Shown: positions 25,083 to 34,714 of the stretch, piece by piece
How the letters are laid out: each line of letters starts with the position of its first letter
How positions within the stretch are numbered: position 1 is the stretch's first letter
NCBI RefSeq assembly: GCF_028682635.1
Contig: NZ_JANHLK010000016.1
Coordinates: 62,001 to 126,000 of the forward strand
Direction: 5' to 3'
Source of the DNA: Pseudomonas putida
Lineage (GTDB): Bacteria; Pseudomonadota; Gammaproteobacteria; Pseudomonadales; Pseudomonadaceae
DNA length: 64,000 nucleotides
Notes under the pieces: model-generated
Seen by the model: only the letters and a program-made list of their open reading frames with translations
Told to the model about the DNA's origin: nothing
Databases searched by the model: none
Translations under genes and position numbers: made by a program

Positions 25083-26573
25083 ATGAGCAACGTTGAAATC
25101 CTGCCGCAGGTTGCTGCATTCCTCGATCGCCAGCACGGCTGCTTCATCGATGGCCAGTGGGTGTTTGCCGAAGGCCCGAGCATTGCCGTGGTCAACCCGG
25201 CCACCGGGCAAACCCTGTGCGAAACCCTCGACGCGCCCCTGGAAATCGTCGAGCGCGCCGTGCAGTCGGCGCACCAGGCCTTCAAGTCCGGCGTGTGGTC
25301 GGGCCTGCGTCCGGCGGACCGTGAGCGCATCCTGCTGAACTTCACCCGCCTGGTCGAGGAGCATGCCGAAGAGCTCGCGCAACTGGAAACCCTGAGCCAG
25401 GGCAAGTCGATCAACATGGCCCGCGCGCTGGACCTGAACGCCACGGTGGAGTTCATGCGCTACATGTCCGGCTGGGCGACGAAGATCGAAGGGCAGACCT
25501 TCGATGTGTCGATCCCGCTGCCGCCGGGCGCCAAATTCACCGCGTTCACCAAGCGTGAGCCGGTGGGCGTCGTGGTCGGCATCGTGCCGTGGAACTTCCC
25601 GCTGCTGATCGCCGCCTGGAAACTGATGCCGGCGCTGGCCACCGGTTGCACGGTGATCATCAAGCCGGCGATGGAAACCCCGTTGACCGCCATGCGCCTG
25701 GCCGAACTGGCCCTGGAAGCGGGCATTCCGGCGGGCGTGTTCAACGTGGTGACCGGCGGCGGGGCCTCGGTCGGCGGCGTACTGACCGCGCACCCGCTGG
25801 TGAGCAAGGTGTCGTTCACCGGCTCGACCGCCGTGGGCAAGAGCGTCGGTGTGGCGTGCATGGAAAACATGACGCGCTTCTCCCTGGAGCTGGGCGGCAA
25901 GAACCCGATGATCGTGCTCGCCGATGCCGACATCGAAAAAGCCGTGCAGGGCGCGATCCTCGGCGGCCTGCTGAACAATGGCCAGGTGTGCGCGGCGGCC
26001 TCGCGCTTCTACGTGCATCGTTCGATCCACGACCAGTTTGTCGAAGCACTCGCGGCGGCGGTCTCGGCAATGCCGATTGGCGCGGGCATGAACGGCGAAG
26101 CGGCGATCAACCCGTTGGTGTCGCGCAAGCAGCAGCAAAGCGTGCTCAAGCACATCGAGCTGGCCCGCCAGGAAGGTGCGCGGGTGGTGGCGGGCGGCGA
26201 GTTGCTGGAAGGCGAGGGCTTCTTCGTCCAGCCGACCATTCTCGCCGACATCGACCACAGCATGGCCGTGGCGCGCGAAGAGGTATTCGGTCCGGTGCTG
26301 GGGGTGATGCCGTTCGACGATGAAGACGCGGTCATCGCGCTGGCCAACGACAACCGTTACGGGCTGGCCGCCAGCCTGTGGACCAACGACCTGGGCAAGG
26401 CCATGAACCTGGTGCCGCGCATCGAAGCCGGTACGGTGTGGGTCAACGCCCACGTGCTGCTCGACCCGGCGATGCCGTTCGGTGGCGTCAAGCAATCGGG
26501 CATGGGGCGCGAGTTCGGTCGTGCGGTGATCGAGGCCTACACCGAGCTTAAATCGGTGTGTATCGCCCACTGA
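25083..26573 (+). CDS. NAD(P)-dependent aldehyde dehydrogenase (phenylacetaldehyde dehydrogenase-like)
   Basis: 496 residues, standard ALDH length. The motifs are VPWNFPLL, the glutamate in LELGGKNP, the catalytic cysteine in NNGQVCAAASR, and EEVFGPVLGV. The opening (LPQVAAFLDRQHGCFIDGQW) resembles FeaB/StyD phenylacetaldehyde dehydrogenases. It is cytoplasmic and oxidises an aldehyde to its acid. The start follows GAAGGTG. It is coupled to the cytochrome c gene and is followed by a REP hairpin. Confidence 0.9.
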   Translation: MSNVEILPQVAAFLDRQHGCFIDGQWVFAEGPSIAVVNPATGQTLCETLDAPLEIVERAVQSAHQAFKSGVWSGLRPADRERILLNFTRLVEEHAEELAQLETLSQGKSINMARALDLNATVEFMRYMSGWATKIEGQTFDVSIPLPPGAKFTAFTKREPVGVVVGIVPWNFPLLIAAWKLMPALATGCTVIIKPAMETPLTAMRLAELALEAGIPAGVFNVVTGGGASVGGVLTAHPLVSKVSFTGSTAVGKSVGVACMENMTRFSLELGGKNPMIVLADADIEKAVQGAILGGLLNNGQVCAAASRFYVHRSIHDQFVEALAAAVSAMPIGAGMNGEAAINPLVSRKQQQSVLKHIELARQEGARVVAGGELLEGEGFFVQPTILADIDHSMAVAREEVFGPVLGVMPFDDEDAVIALANDNRYGLAASLWTNDLGKAMNLVPRIEAGTVWVNAHVLLDPAMPFGGVKQSGMGREFGRAVIEAYTELKSVCIAH

Positions 26574-26577
26574 TGAA

Positions 26578-26678
26578 CCTGTAGGAGCTGTGTAGGAGCT
26601 GACGAGTGAAACGAGGCTGCGATCTTTTTATTGTAAAAAAGCAAGATCAAAAGATCGCAGCCTGCGGCAGCTCCTACA
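26578..26678. repeat. REP hairpin between convergent genes
   Basis: Left arm cctgtaggagct (with a duplicated tgtaggagct) and right arm agctcctaca enclose gctgcgatctttt / aaaagatcgcagc. It is the same family as the repeat at 22124-22200 with a damaged left half, and lies between the stops of two convergent genes, where it could act as a bidirectional terminator. Confidence 0.85.
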
Positions 26679-26687
26679 TAAGCCGCG

Positions 26688-29096
26688 TTACGCCGTTGGC
26701 GGTTTCGCCAGTTCAATCCCGGCGGCGCCCAGCCGCTTGAGAATCTCGAACAGCAGCTCGCTCTTGATCGAAACCACCATGCGTGGGCTGCTGACATAAC
26801 CGGTGACGGTCAGGGTAATGCCTTCAGGCTTGAGCTGGCTGAAGCGCACCACCGGTGCCGGCTTCTCCAGGATGGTCTCGTGCTCGCGGAAGGTGTCCAA
26901 CAGCAGGTTGCGCACCTGCTCGGGGTCGATGTCCAGCGGGAACATCAGTTCGAGTGACGCCACCCCCTGGGCGCTGCCGCCGAGGGTGACGTTGCGCAGG
27001 TTCTGCGAGATCAATTGCGAGTTCGGCACGATCACGATCGAGCGGTCGGCCAGCTGTATTTCGGTGGCCCGCACGTTGATCCGGCGGATGTCGCCTTCGA
27101 CCCCGCTGATGCTGATCAGGTCGCCGACCTTCACCGGGCGCTCGGTCAACAGGATGATGCCGGAAACGAAGTTCTTGACGATCTCCTGCAAGCCGAAGCC
27201 GATGCCCACCGAGAGGGCGCTGACGATCCAGGCCAGGTTGGTCCACTTGACCCCCAGCGACGACAGCATCAGCAGCATCACCAGGGCATAGCCGATGTTG
27301 GAAAATAGCGTGCTGAGCGAGGCACACATGCCCGGGTCCATTTCGGTTTTCGGCAGGAATTCGTTGTCCAGCCAGCGCCGCAGCGAACGAATCAGGTAGA
27401 CGCCGATGATCACGGCGAGCAAGGCATGCAACAGGTTGGCCGGGACGATGTTCAGTCTGCGCAGGCCGTCGCCACCGAGGATGGCGAGGATGTTGGTGGC
27501 CAGTTGTTCGAGGGTCGACCCGATGCCACCCACCACCAGGGTGATCAGCGCGATCAGCAACAACGAGGCGCGGCCGGCACCGGAGAGGATGATCGAAATC
27601 TGTTCCAGCCGCGTATCGCCAATGCCCAATAGCTGTTTCAAGGACTTGCCGGTGGAGGTGCGGGGGGAAAACAGGTGTTCGCAGCCGTCTTTGACCAGCT
27701 GGGTCAGCAAATAAAAGCCGGCGAAGATGATGTAGAACCACACCAGTTCGTAAGTGATGAAGCGCGACAGCGATACGTAGCCGGCGAGCAAGGCCAGGAG
27801 TGAAATCACGATCGCAATGCTGGCGAACGAATAGATCAGCCCGGCGAAGGTCCGGCCAGCCTCGGGGGCGACCCCCGCCATGACCATGTCCCGGCGGGTT
27901 TTGCTGACGCGAAACAGCAGCATCGCGATCATGACCGAGACGATCAGGGCGACCGCGCCCCGGACCGAGATCACCAGCTCCGCGCTCATGCTGGTGGCGT
28001 TGGTCATCTGCGCCAGCGATACCAGCAACAGCAGTGTCCAGGCCAGCCGTGCCGGGTAGGGCTCCATCGCCAGGGCGAGCGGATCGGCAAAGTTTGGCAG
28101 GCGCCATGAGGGGTGCTGCGTGGACAGCAGTGCGCGACTCAGGCCGAGGATCAGCACGCAGGTATAGACGATCTTTTCGAAGTCCTGGGAAAACCCCGTC
28201 AGCTGTGGCGTCAGCGGCAGTTCGCGGGTGAAGGCAAAAAACAGCAGGCGCAAGGCTATCCAGGCCGTCAGCACCGTGGCGATGACCGAGGCCAGGGCCA
28301 GGGCGCTACGCCGCAGGCGACCTTCCGGCATGCGATGGATGCACAACCAGGTCAGCCCGCGTTCGGCCAGCCGCCGTCCCACGACCCAAAGCAGCACGGC
28401 CATCGCGATCAACAGGCTGGTCAGCAGGCGCGCGCCCGGTTGCCAGGTGGCGTCCAGGGTGTCCTTGATCTGGTGCAGGAAGGCGCTGAATTTTTCCCGG
28501 TCATGCTCTGGCGGATTGAGCAGGGGGGCCCAGAACCAGGGGTTGAGTACGCTCCTGGTCCGCTGGGTCATTTCGGTTTCCAGCAGGCTGCGGCGGATGG
28601 CGGCAATCTGGGTCAGCAGTTCGGCGGCGCTGGCCTTGAGCGCTACCAGGGTTTTCAGTTTGGCGTCGACCCGGGATTTCTGTTCGGTCAGGGTGATTCT
28701 CTGGAGGGCGATATCGGACTTCTCGGGCGCGGCATCCGCCACTGGCGGCGGGCCCAGCACGCCCAATTGCGCCTGCAACTGGTCCTGCTCGGGCAACAGC
28801 AGTGCCGAGAGGCGATCGACCTCCTTGACGAGCGCCTGCACCAGATCCTGCGGGCTTTCCAGCTGGCTGTAGTTGATGGCCTGTGACACTTGCTGCTTGT
28901 AGCTGCCGAGTTGGCCCTGCAGCACCTCCAGATCGCTGTCGGAAACGCTGGCGGAAGCGGGTGCCTGGGCGATTGTGGGGATATCGGGCATGGGCGCCGC
29001 CGACAGCCATCCGGCGCTCGGCCCGAACAGTAAAGCGATGAGAATCACGAAGCTCAAGGCATTGCGCATCGGCGTGCTCGACTGGTTATGTGTCAC
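26688..29096 (-). CDS. Mechanosensitive channel, DUF3772 / MscS family
   Basis: 802 residues, probably starting at the GTG complementary to 29094-29096; the ATG nine codons later (29069) lacks a ribosome site but gives the same signal peptide (ending near AAPMP). A periplasmic helical region (about 40-190) is followed by many membrane segments. The C-terminal MscS pore and beta domain holds VGIGFGLQEIVKNFVSGI and ERPVKVGDLI. Large members of this group release solutes on hypo-osmotic shock. Confidence 0.9.
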   Translation of the reverse strand: MTHNQSSTPMRNALSFVILIALLFGPSAGWLSAAPMPDIPTIAQAPASASVSDSDLEVLQGQLGSYKQQVSQAINYSQLESPQDLVQALVKEVDRLSALLLPEQDQLQAQLGVLGPPPVADAAPEKSDIALQRITLTEQKSRVDAKLKTLVALKASAAELLTQIAAIRRSLLETEMTQRTRSVLNPWFWAPLLNPPEHDREKFSAFLHQIKDTLDATWQPGARLLTSLLIAMAVLLWVVGRRLAERGLTWLCIHRMPEGRLRRSALALASVIATVLTAWIALRLLFFAFTRELPLTPQLTGFSQDFEKIVYTCVLILGLSRALLSTQHPSWRLPNFADPLALAMEPYPARLAWTLLLLVSLAQMTNATSMSAELVISVRGAVALIVSVMIAMLLFRVSKTRRDMVMAGVAPEAGRTFAGLIYSFASIAIVISLLALLAGYVSLSRFITYELVWFYIIFAGFYLLTQLVKDGCEHLFSPRTSTGKSLKQLLGIGDTRLEQISIILSGAGRASLLLIALITLVVGGIGSTLEQLATNILAILGGDGLRRLNIVPANLLHALLAVIIGVYLIRSLRRWLDNEFLPKTEMDPGMCASLSTLFSNIGYALVMLLMLSSLGVKWTNLAWIVSALSVGIGFGLQEIVKNFVSGIILLTERPVKVGDLISISGVEGDIRRINVRATEIQLADRSIVIVPNSQLISQNLRNVTLGGSAQGVASLELMFPLDIDPEQVRNLLLDTFREHETILEKPAPVVRFSQLKPEGITLTVTGYVSSPRMVVSIKSELLFEILKRLGAAGIELAKPPTA

Positions 29097-29164
29097 TCCA
29101 ACCTATGAGGTTAGGTCATGACTCAACGTTATCGAGGCTTTTTTGGTCGCAAGTGCAACGGCAA

Positions 29165-29200
29165 GATCAAAAGATCGCAGCCTGCGGCAGCTCCTACAGG
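29165..29200. repeat. Single REP half-unit
   Basis: The sequence gatcaaaagatcgcagcctg and the following cggcagctcctacagg match the right arm of the hairpin at 22124-22200, without a full left arm. It lies between the kinase gene end and the channel gene start. Confidence 0.8.
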
Positions 29201-29223
29201 GGATCGCATTCGATTTGCTGGCG

Positions 29224-30636
29224 TTATTCGCCCGCTCGCCGGGCCGGAAAGAACAACTCGAAACACGTCACACCATCAGCACTCGTGACGCTGCACTGGC
29301 CATTGTGCAACTGCATGATCGTCGCCACGATCGACAACCCCAGGCCGTTGGATTGCGCCGAGCGCTCGCGGGATTCGTCGACGCGGTAAAAGCGTTCGAA
29401 CAGCCGGGGCAGGTGTTCGGCGGGGATCGTCTGGCCCTGGTTGCGCACCTGCAGGCGGATGCCATCGGCAGTGGGCGTGGCGCAGATGAATAGCTCGGAG
29501 TTCGGCGCGCCGTACTTGATGGCGTTGGCGCACAGGTTGGCCAGGGCGCGGCGCAACAGCATCGGCTCGGCCCAGATCACACCGCTGCCTTGGGCGTTGA
29601 TGGCGATTCCGACATCCGCCGCGAGCCCTTCGAAATAGTCGGCCATGCGTTCCATTTCATCCAGGGCGCCCAGTTCCTGGCGTTGGCGCAGGGCACTGGC
29701 CGGGTCGGTGCGGGCCAGGAACAGCATGTTGTCGAGCATGCGTGCCAGGCGCTCAAGTTCCTCGACATTGGAGGCGAGCAACTGTTGATAGTGCTCGATG
29801 CTGCGGTCTTGCTGCAGGGCGACCTGGGTTTCACCGAGCAGGTTATTGATCGGCGTGCGCAGCTCATGGGCCATGTCGGTGGACACCTGGCCCAGTTGCA
29901 CGAAACCTCTGCCGAGGCGGTCGAGCATGGCATTGAAGGCCTCGATCATCGGTAGCAACTCCAGCGGCGCGCCCTGGCTGTCCAGGCGTTCGCCGAGATT
30001 ACCGACGCCGATGCCCTGGGCATGCCGGGCCACGCGCCGCACCGGCAACAGGCCGCGCTGCACCAGCACGTAGCCGGAAAGTGCCAGCAGAATCGCCGCC
30101 ACGCTGGCGAACAGGTAGACGTTGAGCCGGTAACTGGCGAGCACCGCCGTGCGTTCAGTCATCAGGCGCCCGGTCACCACTTCCAGCGTGCCCTGGTCAC
30201 CGGAGGCGATGGTCGCCGCCAGTGCGGAAAAAGGTACGCCATTAACGTTGGGCAAGTGTTGCACGTCGCCGAGGCCCAGTGGGTGGTCCATGGCCATGGG
30301 GGTCAATACGGGCATGTCCAGATTGCCCGGATTCACCTGCAGCAACGGCGGTTGCCCGGGCGCGCCGATACTCAACAGGGCTTCGCGGTTGCCGAGCATG
30401 TTCTGGAACAGCGCGGGTTTGCTGCGGATCAGCTCCAGGGTGTTGCTGTCGTTGAGGAACGTGCGCAGTTGATCGATGCGGGTGATCAGCGCCGCGTCAT
30501 CACGGCGGATCAATTCGCGCTCCAGGTCACGGTACAACGCCACGCCCAGGGACGTCAGTGAGACAAACGCCAGGAACGCGAACACCAGCGCCAGGCGCAG
30601 CGTCAGGGAGTGGCGCAGATGCGACAGGCTGTTCAT
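29224..30636 (-). CDS. Two-component sensor histidine kinase, heavy-metal type
   Basis: 470 residues. Transmembrane segments near 12-32 and 175-195 enclose a periplasmic loop. A HAMP region follows, then the H-box MAHELRTPINNLLGE, the N-box ANLCANAIKYG and the G-box NGLGLSIV. The layout matches CusS/CopS-type kinases that detect metals such as copper. Its start overlaps the end of the response-regulator gene by four bases, so the two are co-translated. The inducing signal cannot be read from sequence; the DUF2790 gene lies upstream. Confidence 0.93.
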   Translation of the reverse strand: MNSLSHLRHSLTLRLALVFAFLAFVSLTSLGVALYRDLERELIRRDDAALITRIDQLRTFLNDSNTLELIRSKPALFQNMLGNREALLSIGAPGQPPLLQVNPGNLDMPVLTPMAMDHPLGLGDVQHLPNVNGVPFSALAATIASGDQGTLEVVTGRLMTERTAVLASYRLNVYLFASVAAILLALSGYVLVQRGLLPVRRVARHAQGIGVGNLGERLDSQGAPLELLPMIEAFNAMLDRLGRGFVQLGQVSTDMAHELRTPINNLLGETQVALQQDRSIEHYQQLLASNVEELERLARMLDNMLFLARTDPASALRQRQELGALDEMERMADYFEGLAADVGIAINAQGSGVIWAEPMLLRRALANLCANAIKYGAPNSELFICATPTADGIRLQVRNQGQTIPAEHLPRLFERFYRVDESRERSAQSNGLGLSIVATIMQLHNGQCSVTSADGVTCFELFFPARRAGE

Positions 30637-31304
30637 GGCTGCGTATCGAAGCGATAGCCGATACCGCGCACACTGTGGATCAGCTTCAGCTGGAAGGGAT
30701 CGTCGATCTTCAGCCGCAAGCGCCGCACGGCGACGTCCACCACGTTGGTATCGCTGTCGAAATTCATGTCCCAGACCCGTGAGGCGATCATCGAGCGTGA
30801 CAGCACTTCACCCAGGTGCGTGGCGAACAGGTGCAGCAGGGCGAATTCCTTGTTGGTCAGCGTAATGCGCGTGCCGGCGCGGGTAACGCGGCGCTTGAGC
30901 ACATCGATCGCCAGGTCCTCGATGTGCAACTGTTCTTCTTCGCGGGTGGGGCCGCGGCGGGTCAGGGTGCGCAGGCGGGCCACCAGTTCGGCGAAGGAAA
31001 ACGGCTTGATCAGGTAATCGTCGGCGCCCAGTTCCAGGCCCTTGATGCGGTCGGCGATGTCATCGCGGGCGGTGAGGAACAGCACCGGGGTATCGGCTTC
31101 CTTGCGCAGGCGCCGCAGGACTTCCCAGCCGTCCATTTTGGGCATCATCACGTCCAGCACGATCACATCGAAATCATGTTCCAGGGCCAGGTGCAAGCCA
31201 TCGACGCCGTCGCGGGCCAGGCTCACCGTGTAACCGAGTTCCTGCAAGCCGTTGAGCAGGTAATTGCCGGCCTTGGGTTCATCTTCGACGACGAGAATGT
31301 TCAT
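30633..31304 (-). CDS. Response regulator, OmpR/CusR-like
   Basis: 223 residues. The receiver domain has the acidic pair in VVEDEPKAG, the phosphorylated aspartate in VIVLDVMMPKMDGW, and the lysine in DYLIKPFSFAEL. The C-terminal winged helix contains LTNKEFALLHLF and SRVWDMNFDSDTNVVDVAVRRLR split over adjacent blocks, which is typical of heavy-metal regulators (CusR/CopR/IrlR). It is the first gene of the two-component operon. Confidence 0.93.
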   Translation of the reverse strand: MNILVVEDEPKAGNYLLNGLQELGYTVSLARDGVDGLHLALEHDFDVIVLDVMMPKMDGWEVLRRLRKEADTPVLFLTARDDIADRIKGLELGADDYLIKPFSFAELVARLRTLTRRGPTREEEQLHIEDLAIDVLKRRVTRAGTRITLTNKEFALLHLFATHLGEVLSRSMIASRVWDMNFDSDTNVVDVAVRRLRLKIDDPFQLKLIHSVRGIGYRFDTQP

Positions 31305-31417
31305 GGGCTTCTGCCTGGTTCGGGGTCAGCAGGATTGCGCGCCGCGCAGGCGGGCGACTGCGGCATGCCGCTGCCGCCAGTGTAGCCCGGTCATCCGCCG
31401 GTATGCAGGGATGACGA

Positions 31418-31675
31418 TCAGTGATCATTGGTGCAACCGCTGCCCTGGACCAGGTAATCGAGCTCATGCTGGCGACCCTGGTGGTCGAGGTAGTTCAGTT
31501 GGGCCGGGACGATGCCGCATTGTTGCGAAATGTCCGTTTCACCCAGCACTTTGGCGACGTCGAGGTGGACGAAGGCTGCATCCTTGTCGTGGATCACTGG
31601 GGCGGAGCTTTGGGTATCGGCAAATGCCGAGCCGGTTGCGAGGAGGGCGGCGAAACCGAGGATGTACATTTTCAT
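31418..31675 (-). CDS. Small secreted DUF2790 protein
   Basis: 85 residues with a signal peptide (after GSAFAD). The pattern HLDVAKVLGET, ISQQCGIVPAQLNYLDHQG and LDYLVQGSGC matches the DUF2790 family, which is common and multicopy in Pseudomonas and has no established function. Two cysteines (in QQCG and GSGC) could form a periplasmic disulfide. It lies 113 bases upstream of the two-component operon in the same direction, so it might be a target or part of that system; this is only positional. Confidence 0.8.
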   Translation of the reverse strand: MKMYILGFAALLATGSAFADTQSSAPVIHDKDAAFVHLDVAKVLGETDISQQCGIVPAQLNYLDHQGRQHELDYLVQGSGCTNDH

Positions 31676-31802
31676 GACGGTGATCTCTATTCAGGTTTGA
31701 GTGGGCTGTCGGCAGGTTGCCTGGCAGTGAGTTCAGGTTAACCAGGCGATCCGAACAGCCCACCAACAGCTCGATGACAAAGTTGTAATAAATGGCCGCC
31801 GG

Positions 31803-32576
31803 TTAAGGCTGGCGACCGGTGGCCGCAAGGATCAGGTCGGCGATTTCCTTCGAGTGGGACACCAGCGACAAGTGGCTCGACGGCAATTCGATGGTGGTGG
31901 CACCCATGCGCTTGGCCAGGAAGCGCTCAAGGTCCGGGTTGATCGTCTGGTCCTGGCTGGATACCGCGTACCACGACGGTTTGGTGTGCCAGGCCGCGGC
32001 GGTGGTGCGGTCGGTGAACAGGGTCTTGGCGATCGGTTGTTGCACGGCGAACAGCTGCATGGCTTTATCGTGAGGGACGTCGCCGGCGAAGTACTTGAGG
32101 AAGGCGTCTTGCTTGAGGCTGACGAAACCGTCGTGTTCTTCGGTACCGGCGCGTACCGGCATGGTCGGGTATTTGGCCGACAGTGCGACGAAATCTTCCC
32201 CGGCATCCGGCGCACGCGCGGCGACATACACCAGCGAACTGACTTTCGGATTGACCCCGGCCTCGCTGACCACCGTGCCGGCGTAGGAATGGCCGACCAG
32301 CACGGTCGGGCCGTCTTGCTGATCGAGCACGCGCTGGGTCGCGGCCACATCATCGGCCACCGACGTCAGCGGGTTTTGCACCGCCGTAACGTGCAGACCG
32401 GCCGCCTGCAAGCGGCTGATCACATCCGCCCAACTGGAGCCATCGGCCCAGGAACCGTGCACCAGCACGACGTTGTTGGCCTTGACCGGTGCGGTCGTGG
32501 TTGCAGCCATGGCGGACCCGCTGCCCAGTACGAAGAGGCTGGCGGCGATCAGGCAGAGTTTGCTCAATGGATTCAT
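31803..32576 (-). CDS. Secreted alpha/beta hydrolase
   Basis: 257 residues from the ATG at 32574-32576 with AAGGG upstream; earlier in-frame ATGs would extend past the signal peptide. Signal cleavage is near SAMAAT. The oxyanion segment is VLVHGSWADGSSW, the nucleophile elbow VGHSYAG, and the histidine lies in PSSHLSLVSH. It matches the small EstC / pyrethroid-hydrolase-like family often seen in Pseudomonas. The substrate is unknown. Confidence 0.88.
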   Translation of the reverse strand: MNPLSKLCLIAASLFVLGSGSAMAATTTAPVKANNVVLVHGSWADGSSWADVISRLQAAGLHVTAVQNPLTSVADDVAATQRVLDQQDGPTVLVGHSYAGTVVSEAGVNPKVSSLVYVAARAPDAGEDFVALSAKYPTMPVRAGTEEHDGFVSLKQDAFLKYFAGDVPHDKAMQLFAVQQPIAKTLFTDRTTAAAWHTKPSWYAVSSQDQTINPDLERFLAKRMGATTIELPSSHLSLVSHSKEIADLILAATGRQP

Positions 32577-32706
32577 GGTATCGACCCTTGTCATCATCAG
32601 TGGGAGGCGTGTCACCCGGTGCGGGTGACTGACGACTTCACTGTATGAAGCGAAGGTGCTGGCTACGCTGACAACTCGATGACAAGTCTGTAATGCAACA
32701 AGTCCT

Positions 32707-33195
32707 TCAGGTGTAGGCCAGCAATCGGCCGCAGAGGATCACGCTGACCCAAAGCGCGATGGAAAACAGGGCCTGCACCTTGGCCACGCCCGGTGCCGGG
32801 TTGCCGGTATTCCACGCCGTGACGGAACGGTACACGCCGACATGGAACAGCACGGCGTTTAAGCCCGCCGTGGCGATCAGGCACAGCTTGAGGATGAAAA
32901 TGTCATTGGAGGCGAAGTCGTGAGGGTGGGCGGAAAACATCATCAGCCCGGCCGGAACGATCAACAGCAAAGCCGCAACGGACCATGGCAGGAGATGGCG
33001 GGCGAGGGCCGTCACCTGGATGTTGCGCGATAGGCCGAGTACCCGCAGGTCGAACATCAGCACCGAACCGACCAGTATCGTGAAGCCGAGGATGTGCACC
33101 ACCTCCACCAACGGATACAGCCATAAATCACCGCGCATGGCTGAGCCAAGCGACGAATCATTGAGCCAGTCCATCCAGCCCTGGTTGGTTTGCAT
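32707..33195 (-). CDS. Four-helix membrane protein of unknown function
   Basis: 162 residues with four hydrophobic segments (about 27-50, 70-87, 100-120 and 140-160). The block LWLYPLVEVVHILGFTILVG with its histidine, and RHLLPWSVAALLL, recall DUF6644-type membrane proteins that accompany DUF6152 proteins. Its ATG shares a base with the stop of the preceding gene (TGATG), so the pair is a translational unit. The conserved histidines could bind haem or metal, but this is not established. Confidence 0.7.
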   Translation of the reverse strand: MQTNQGWMDWLNDSSLGSAMRGDLWLYPLVEVVHILGFTILVGSVLMFDLRVLGLSRNIQVTALARHLLPWSVAALLLIVPAGLMMFSAHPHDFASNDIFILKLCLIATAGLNAVLFHVGVYRSVTAWNTGNPAPGVAKVQALFSIALWVSVILCGRLLAYT

Positions 33196-33545
33196 CAGCG
33201 CAACTCTATGGTTTTGTCGCCGATCGTGATGCGTTCTGCACGCAACTCATCGGGTTTGTTACGGTTCTGATAACCGACCACGCTGGCTTGGGTGCCGACC
33301 GCCAGCATGTCCTTCGCCAGCCCACGGTTTTCCATGCGCGAGGGCGGTGCGAGCACCACATTCCAGGTCTTGTCCGCCGTCTTGAGGTTGACGAAGCCGT
33401 GGGGGTGGGAGTAACCGGACGCTTCAATGGTGCCGTTCAGTTGCAAGGGTTTGCTGGAGTCGTACTCGCTCCAGCCGTGATGGGCGAATGCCGCAGTGGC
33501 CACCAACAGCAATGACACGCCAAAGCCCTTGAGCATGTAATTCAT
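33195..33545 (-). CDS. Secreted DUF6152 protein
   Basis: 116 residues from the ATG at 33543-33545 with AGGAGAA seven bases upstream. The signal peptide ends at AAFAHHGWSEYD, leaving a His-His start to the mature protein, a recurrent feature of DUF6152 that suggests metal binding. The rest is a small beta-rich domain (LNGTIEASGYSHPHGFV). It is coupled to the membrane protein at 32707-33195. The function is unknown. Confidence 0.75.
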   Translation of the reverse strand: MNYMLKGFGVSLLLVATAAFAHHGWSEYDSSKPLQLNGTIEASGYSHPHGFVNLKTADKTWNVVLAPPSRMENRGLAKDMLAVGTQASVVGYQNRNKPDELRAERITIGDKTIELR

Positions 33546-33747
33546 GACGGGTTCTCCTGTTGCAGAGGTCTTGGGTCGACGTTTTTCAGGATAGTTGGCG
33601 CATTTCGCGGGCTGGAACACCCCGACCAAAAGAATGTTTCAGTCTGTGACGCAGGACTCGCAGGGCTCGGCAGGCCTTAGACGGAACCATGTTCTACGCT
33701 TACCCGCAGATGGCACCCATAAAAACAATGCTAGAGGGAGAGACACC

Positions 33748-34713
33748 ATGTCCGCTTTGTTTCGTCGCGTCGGCCATTGCCTGGCTGCAGGCCTTGTTGC
33801 TGCCGCAATCAGCACCCCCGTGCTGGCGCTGGACACCGTCAAGTTCATGGCCCCCGGTTCCGTGGGCGGCGGTTATGACCAGACGGCCCGGGTGCTGGGC
33901 AAAGCCCTGATCGAGGCCAACGTCGCCAAGGCCGTCACCTTTGAGAACAAGGGGGGCGCGGGCGGTACGCTAGGGCTGGCGCAGTTTGCCAACAGCACCA
34001 AGGGCGACCCGAATGCGCTGCTGGTGGTCGGTGCGATCATGGTGGCGGGCATCGAGCAGAACAAACCGCAGATCAGCCTGAAGGACGTGACGCCGATCGC
34101 CCGGTTGTTCACCGAATACAACGTGCTCGCGGTGCGCAAGGATTCGCCGTACAAGACCCTCGATGACCTGATCAAGGATTTCAAGGCCAAGCCCACCAGC
34201 GTGACCTTTGGCGGTGGTTCCAAAGGCTCGATCGACCACATCGGCATCGCCGAACTGGCCGGCAAGCTGGATGTGCCGGTCAACAAGGTGAATTACATCG
34301 CCACCGGCGGTGGCGGTGAAATCGTCGCCCAGGCCCTGGGCGGCCAGATCAAGGTGATCACCGGCGGTTACGCCGAACTGGGTCAATACATCAAGAACGG
34401 CCAGTTCCGCGTGCTCGCCATCGGTGCGCCCGAACGCGTGCCCGGGATCGACGCGCCGACCCTCAAGGAAAGCGGCTATGACGTGGTCATCGGCAACTGG
34501 CGCGGTGTCTATGGTGCCGCCGGCCTCACGCCCGAGCAGCGCAAGGAAGTGACCGACGCGGTGGTGGCCGCCAGCAAAAGCAAAGTCTGGCAGGACAACA
34601 TCAAGACCAACGCCTGGACGGAGAGCGTGCTGACCGGTGATGATTTCGGCAAATTCGTCGACGAAGAACACGTGCGGTTGCGCGCGATGCTGGTCAAGGT
34701 CGGGTTGCTTTGA
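33748..34713 (+). CDS. tctC: Tripartite tricarboxylate transporter binding protein TctC
   Basis: 321 residues from the ATG at 33748 (GGGAGAGA upstream); the frame continues to 33595 but without a start signal. The signal peptide ends at PVLALD. Bug-family features are FMAPGSVGGGYDQTAR, VTFENKGGAGG and FGGGSKGSIDH. It captures a carboxylate in the periplasm for TctAB. It heads the tctCBA operon, one base before tctB. No TctDE two-component system is adjacent. Confidence 0.93.
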   Translation: MSALFRRVGHCLAAGLVAAAISTPVLALDTVKFMAPGSVGGGYDQTARVLGKALIEANVAKAVTFENKGGAGGTLGLAQFANSTKGDPNALLVVGAIMVAGIEQNKPQISLKDVTPIARLFTEYNVLAVRKDSPYKTLDDLIKDFKAKPTSVTFGGGSKGSIDHIGIAELAGKLDVPVNKVNYIATGGGGEIVAQALGGQIKVITGGYAELGQYIKNGQFRVLAIGAPERVPGIDAPTLKESGYDVVIGNWRGVYGAAGLTPEQRKEVTDAVVAASKSKVWQDNIKTNAWTESVLTGDDFGKFVDEEHVRLRAMLVKVGLL

Positions 34714-34714
34714 A

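Noticed and set aside
24666..26570. 634-codon minus-strand frame opposite the aldehyde dehydrogenase
   Set aside because: Antisense shadow of the ALDH gene, with His/Arg/Gly-rich composition and no domain.
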